64,000 nt of DNA from Sutcliffiella horikoshii (GTDB taxonomy: Bacteria; Bacillota; Bacilli; Bacillales; Bacillaceae_I): NCBI RefSeq assembly GCF_021991925.1, contig NZ_RXZI01000004.1, positions 186,001 to 250,000 on the forward strand. Reading direction: 5' to 3'. The stretch's first letter is position 1, and every line of letters starts with the position of its first letter. The position numbers were made by a program, and so were the translations under genes. The notes under the pieces were generated by a model, which made no database searches, was not told where the DNA came from, and saw only the letters and a program-made list of their open reading frames with translations. Shown here one piece after another: positions 60,674-64,000 of the stretch.

Positions 60674-61462
60674 ATGCTCCAGATAGAGGATTTTTCTCTT
60701 TATGTCATGTTCTGTGTACTTGCTCCTTTAGTGGGAGCTTTTACTTTATTGTTTTTATTTATTTTTGAAAAAAGAATTGACCTGTTAGAAAACCAAGCAA
60801 ACAAATTAGTTTTGGAAAAGGAACTCCAGCAAGCTAAATATTTTCAATTAAACCAACAAATTCAACCTCATTTCTTTTTTAATACACTCAATTCAATCCT
60901 AAGCCTTGCTAGACTTAACAGAATGGGAGAATTAATAAGGGCAATCGAAGTGTTTTCCAAATTTTTAAAGGTGAAGTATAAGTCCAATCAATCTATTTGT
61001 ACGGTCGCTGAAGAATTGGAATATTCCAGTTATTATCTTGAGATTCAGAAAATACGATTCCAATCACGTCTCACCTACACAATTGCAATGGAAGAACAAG
61101 TAAAGCAAGTAGCCATTCTACCTTTTCTCATACAAACCCTTGTTGAAAATGCTTTTAAGCATTCTTTTGAGGAATATCCAGGTAAAGCACAATTAACTAT
61201 CACATTGACCCTATCTAATTCCCATGTACTATTGACAGTTTGGAACAGTTCGGAAGGTGTACGTCTAAACAATTATCAAGATGCCCCTGGACACGGCCTT
61301 ACTAACATCAAAACAAGATTACAACATATGTATACAGAAGAAGCTTCTTTTCAGCTGATCCATGAACACGGCGGGACTCGCGCTGTTGTTTCATGGCCGG
61401 TATCATACCCCACCAATCTAAAAAAGGAGGCCAAGCAGAATGAACATTATATTAGTAGATGA
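60674..61462 (+). CDS. LytS/YesM-type sensor histidine kinase
   Basis: 262-aa kinase with a short N-terminal membrane anchor (about 12-32) and no extracellular sensor domain. The His_kinase motif is QQIQPHFFFNTLNS with phospho-acceptor His66. The ATPase part has FLIQTLVENAFKHSF (N-box) and GHGLTNIKTRLQHMY (G-box), typical of the YesM group. GAGGAGG precedes the ATG. Its end overlaps the response-regulator gene by 23 nt. Lacking a sensor domain, it may sense through a partner such as the downstream transporter or the ABC system. Confidence 0.9.
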   Translation: MLQIEDFSLYVMFCVLAPLVGAFTLLFLFIFEKRIDLLENQANKLVLEKELQQAKYFQLNQQIQPHFFFNTLNSILSLARLNRMGELIRAIEVFSKFLKVKYKSNQSICTVAEELEYSSYYLEIQKIRFQSRLTYTIAMEEQVKQVAILPFLIQTLVENAFKHSFEEYPGKAQLTITLTLSNSHVLLTVWNSSEGVRLNNYQDAPGHGLTNIKTRLQHMYTEEASFQLIHEHGGTRAVVSWPVSYPTNLKKEAKQNEHYISR

Positions 61463-62132
61463 TGAACCTCTAGAAATTGAACAACTAAGATTCCTTATCC
61501 AGAAACATTATCCTAAATGGAATGTCTACCATGCTTTTGATGCTGCACAGGCATTAAACATTTGTGAAAAGCAGCACATTGATCTATCCTTCCTAGACAT
61601 TCACCTTCCGGGAAAAGATGGTCTAGAACTAGGCAAACTATTAAAAACCAAGCATACACATATGGAATTCATCATTGTAACAGCTTTTCAAACCTTTGAA
61701 TATGCACAAACCTCTATTAAACTTGGTGTGGCAGATTACTTGACAAAGCCGGTAATAGAAGAAGAACTGGTTGAAGTGTTAAATAAATTTAAGCATCGGG
61801 GAAATTACAGCCCATCTATTCAACAGGCTTTAGCCATAATTCATCAGGAATTTAAAGATAAGCTCACACTGCCATATCTTTCTTCCAAGATACATATGAG
61901 CCCTATCTATTTCAGTCGTAAGTTCATGGAGGAGGTAGGGATTGGGTTCTCTGAATACCTTAACAAATACAGAATAGAAGCTGCTGCAAGTTTAATGGCT
62001 AAAAACCCGAATTTACACATCTCCTCTATCGCTGAAGAATGTGGATTTAACAGCCAGCACTATTTCAGTCAACAGTTTAAAAAATATTTTGGAAAGACAC
62101 CACGCGAATATAAAGTTGAGGTTACTCATTAA
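61440..62132 (+). CDS. YesN-type response regulator (REC-AraC)
   Basis: 230-aa regulator. The receiver domain is at 1-115, with acidic pair Asp7/Asp8, phosphorylation site Asp53 (FLDIHLPG), conserved Thr81 and Lys103. The C-terminal AraC/XylS domain (about 130-228) has two HTH motifs; the second is visible as ISSIAEECGFNSQHYFSQQFKKYFGKTPREYK. It is translationally coupled to the kinase. By context it should control the ABC/amidohydrolase locus or the downstream symporter. Confidence 0.92.
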   Translation: MNIILVDDEPLEIEQLRFLIQKHYPKWNVYHAFDAAQALNICEKQHIDLSFLDIHLPGKDGLELGKLLKTKHTHMEFIIVTAFQTFEYAQTSIKLGVADYLTKPVIEEELVEVLNKFKHRGNYSPSIQQALAIIHQEFKDKLTLPYLSSKIHMSPIYFSRKFMEEVGIGFSEYLNKYRIEAAASLMAKNPNLHISSIAEECGFNSQHYFSQQFKKYFGKTPREYKVEVTH

Positions 62133-63442
62133 TGACCAAAAAGAACTATTCCGTTTACATACTGGGAACTATACAACTTGGCATCGGATTTGGTATTGTT
62201 ACTTTGCTTTCTAGATGGGTTACTGGCAACACCATCCTATCATCCCCCGAAGCTCTTATTAAATATGGTATTTTAGGTGGGCTCGGTTACTCTTTAATGG
62301 GCGCCTTTGCCTTTATCTTTTTTGGATTTATCGCTACATATATAAGAAGGCGGTATCCCATGCATCAAACCATAGGGGACCTTCTGAAGGAAAAGACAAA
62401 TCCGGTTGGATACTGGTACACCATATTGCTTTTGCTTTTTACAGGGATGGATTCCATGTTCGTACAAGCAACAGGAGCAGCTATTCTTTTCTCTTTAATA
62501 TTTCCTGTTCCCTTATATATAAGCCTATTCTTTTTTTTCTCATTCTGTTTTATTATTGCAGGACTTGGAGGCATGCAGCGAATCCATCAATTTGCCGGTA
62601 TAAGCATTGCCTTCATATTTGCAACCGCCATCTTCATACCTGTTTATTTTTACATACAAAATGGCGTATACCCTGTATATGAAGGTGTTCAACTCTACCA
62701 TCCCTACTTACTTTTTTGGAAAAATATAGATACATTTTACTTTGTCATTACAGGGATCATAATTGGTTTTGGACAGGTTTTAATCGATAGAGCCACCTGG
62801 CAACGAGTCTATATGTTAAAACAGTCCAGAATTCGTACTATTTTCACTTTGACTGGCTTGATATGGGCTACCATTCCTTTGTCTTTATCTTCTTTATTGT
62901 TAGTGGTTGTCTACAGTGGGAGCTTCCATGATGTAAAAATCCTGCTTTTTCAGCTTGTCTATAACATAAACTCCACTTTTCTAATTGCAATATTTCTATT
63001 ATTTTGTTTTAGTGCCATTTCTTCCACTCTAAATGCAGAACTTCATGCAACGACAGTATTTACGGTGAAAAACGCAATAAATGAATTGATACCCTTGAGT
63101 GACCAACATAAATGGCTATTATCCTATTGGATAACAGGGATGCAGTGTTTGTTTCTTTATTTAGTTGTAATTATTATTTCTCCCACTTTTATTGAGTTAT
63201 TATTCTTTTTTGGTAGTATCTATGCAGCCTTGATATCACCGATCTTGTGGATGATATTCAGCCGTGATCGCCTTTCAAGTTTTGTTCCATCAACCTCTGC
63301 CATTGCAATCGTTGTAAGCATTTTATCTTCTTCCAGTACAGGACATTTAGGAGCAATCTGGGTAAGCTTTTTTACTTCCACAATCCTATGCGGTTGTTTC
63401 ATGCTGTTCCGCTTTTTAACAACCTTTCGGGAGGAAAAGTAA
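62132..63442 (+). CDS. Sodium:solute symporter-like transporter (SSF type)
   Basis: 436-aa protein with about 12-13 hydrophobic helices. The segment IGFGQVLIDRATWQRVYMLK is characteristic of sodium:solute symporters, and the first helices (QLGIGFGIVTLLSRWVTG) fit the Na-binding region. It starts on the A of the response-regulator stop (TAATG), so the three genes are coupled. It may import the same nitrogen compound as the ABC system or feed the sensor kinase; the substrate is unknown. Confidence 0.82.
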   Translation: MTKKNYSVYILGTIQLGIGFGIVTLLSRWVTGNTILSSPEALIKYGILGGLGYSLMGAFAFIFFGFIATYIRRRYPMHQTIGDLLKEKTNPVGYWYTILLLLFTGMDSMFVQATGAAILFSLIFPVPLYISLFFFFSFCFIIAGLGGMQRIHQFAGISIAFIFATAIFIPVYFYIQNGVYPVYEGVQLYHPYLLFWKNIDTFYFVITGIIIGFGQVLIDRATWQRVYMLKQSRIRTIFTLTGLIWATIPLSLSSLLLVVVYSGSFHDVKILLFQLVYNINSTFLIAIFLLFCFSAISSTLNAELHATTVFTVKNAINELIPLSDQHKWLLSYWITGMQCLFLYLVVIIISPTFIELLFFFGSIYAALISPILWMIFSRDRLSSFVPSTSAIAIVVSILSSSSTGHLGAIWVSFFTSTILCGCFMLFRFLTTFREEK

Positions 63443-63508
63443 AAAGGACTATTATAGAGATCCAAATTGGGATAGTACTCTCTCCAACACTCTCCCTATA
63501 TCACAATT

Positions 63509-63532
63509 AAAACCAGCCCCTCGGCTGGTTTT
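63509..63532. terminator. Bidirectional terminator
   Basis: AAAACCAGCC CCTC GGCTGGTTTT between the symporter gene and yhbH. Confidence 0.9.
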
Positions 63533-63534
63533 AG

Positions 63535-64000
63535 TTAAGCAAATTTTTTATTTTGCTCCTTCTTGAAGAACTCCTTCATCGCATGGAAAACATCCGGTTT
63601 TTGTTTCAAAATATAATGCCTGAACTTCTCGTCACTGACATTCTTATATGCCGACATCAATGTAGAGTGTCTGTTATACTGATTTACTTCCCCATACCCG
63701 AACATATTGGAAACCTTCATCAGTTCCCCAACCAATTTAACACAGCGTTGATTGTCAGAAGTCAGGTTATCACCATCCGAGAAATGGAACGGATAAATGT
63801 TGAAACGCGTAGGATTGTACTTTGTGTCAATTAGCTCCAGTGCCTTTCGGTAAGCAGATGAACAAATCGTCCCACCGCTTTCCCCTTTAGAAAAGAAGTC
63901 CTCTTCACTGACTACCTTCGCCTCTGTGTGATGAGCAATAAACTCGATATCCACTGTTTCATACTTTGTTCGCAAGAATCTTGTCATCCAGAAGAAGAAG
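63535..64000 (-). CDS. yhbH: Sporulation protein YhbH, C-terminal part
   Basis: Partial gene that enters from the right edge; the visible 154 codons are the C-terminal end. Sequence such as [40 protein letters not shown] and [15 protein letters not shown] matches my memory of YhbH (DUF444), a protein of sporulating bacilli whose gene often lies near the serine kinase gene prkA. The frame stays open to the window edge, so the apparent ATG at 63987 is internal. The DUF444 domain has a von-Willebrand-like fold; its biochemical role is not settled. Confidence 0.9.
   Translation of the reverse strand, partial: FFFWMTRFLRTKYETVDIEFIAHHTEAKVVSEEDFFSKGESGGTICSSAYRKALELIDTKYNPTRFNIYPFHFSDGDNLTSDNQRCVKLVGELMKVSNMFGYGEVNQYNRHSTLMSAYKNVSDEKFRHYILKQKPDVFHAMKEFFKKEQNKKFA

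Overview
The window reads as a chromosome segment of a low-GC, endospore-forming Bacillaceae (Bacillus or Sutcliffiella type). The evidence is strong Shine-Dalgarno sites with frequent TTG/GTG starts, many Rho-independent terminators, and orthologs of B. subtilis genes: yhcX, yhcT, yhcU, bdbC, racA, proC, uppP, crcB1/2, malL, catE-like and the sporulation gene yhbH. yhcX at the left edge and yhbH at the right edge both run leftward, as I recall from the yhb-yhc region of B. subtilis. Much of the window would then be accessory DNA between conserved flanks. I saw no rRNA, tRNA, CRISPR array or transposase gene.

Left third (1-29.7 kb). This part is mainly housekeeping and stress genes: oligo-1,6-glucosidase, a BdbC plus thioredoxin-like thiol oxidation pair, pseudouridine synthase YhcT, an aldo/keto reductase, WrbA, RacA, the FluC pair with UppP, a membrane-anchored MsrA-MsrB fusion, ProC, a cation/Ca exchanger, a CorC-type protein, paired DUF1538 proteins and an AGCS symporter. 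It also holds an NprR-like TPR regulator with a 49-aa exported signal-peptide gene missed by length-filtered ORF calling. A shared palindrome (TATCTTGAATT-type, MhqR-like) lies near four redox or quinone genes. Three copies of a short non-coding mobile element each sit between two copies of the local terminator hairpin.

Middle (29.7-42.5 kb). Eight leftward genes form a likely cyanophycin-scavenging operon: binding protein, two permeases, two ATPases, secreted cyanophycinase, isoaspartyl dipeptidase and a sigma-54 activator. A textbook -24/-12 promoter lies directly upstream of the first gene. Three TATTGGGT repeats at enhancer distance may be the activator's sites. One permease carries about 230 extra extracytoplasmic residues with a Big-like domain. 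A ten-unit 52-bp tandem array lies behind the promoter; a second array of the same period but different sequence lies at 19.5 kb.

Right third (42.5-64 kb). Two more Opp/Dpp-type ABC importers follow. The first has a divergent binding protein with highly biased codons. The second is a divergent locus: two binding proteins and two cytosine-deaminase-like amidohydrolases run left, while two permeases, two ATPases, a YesM/YesN-type two-component pair and an SSF-type symporter run right. Both amidohydrolases have Asp where E. coli cytosine deaminase has its catalytic Glu, so the substrate is probably not cytosine. An orphan KinB-like histidine kinase (48.5-49.8 kb) and a degenerate relative (11.5-12.8 kb) share the same membrane architecture. 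All functional statements rest on reading the sequence and on family knowledge; nothing was searched.
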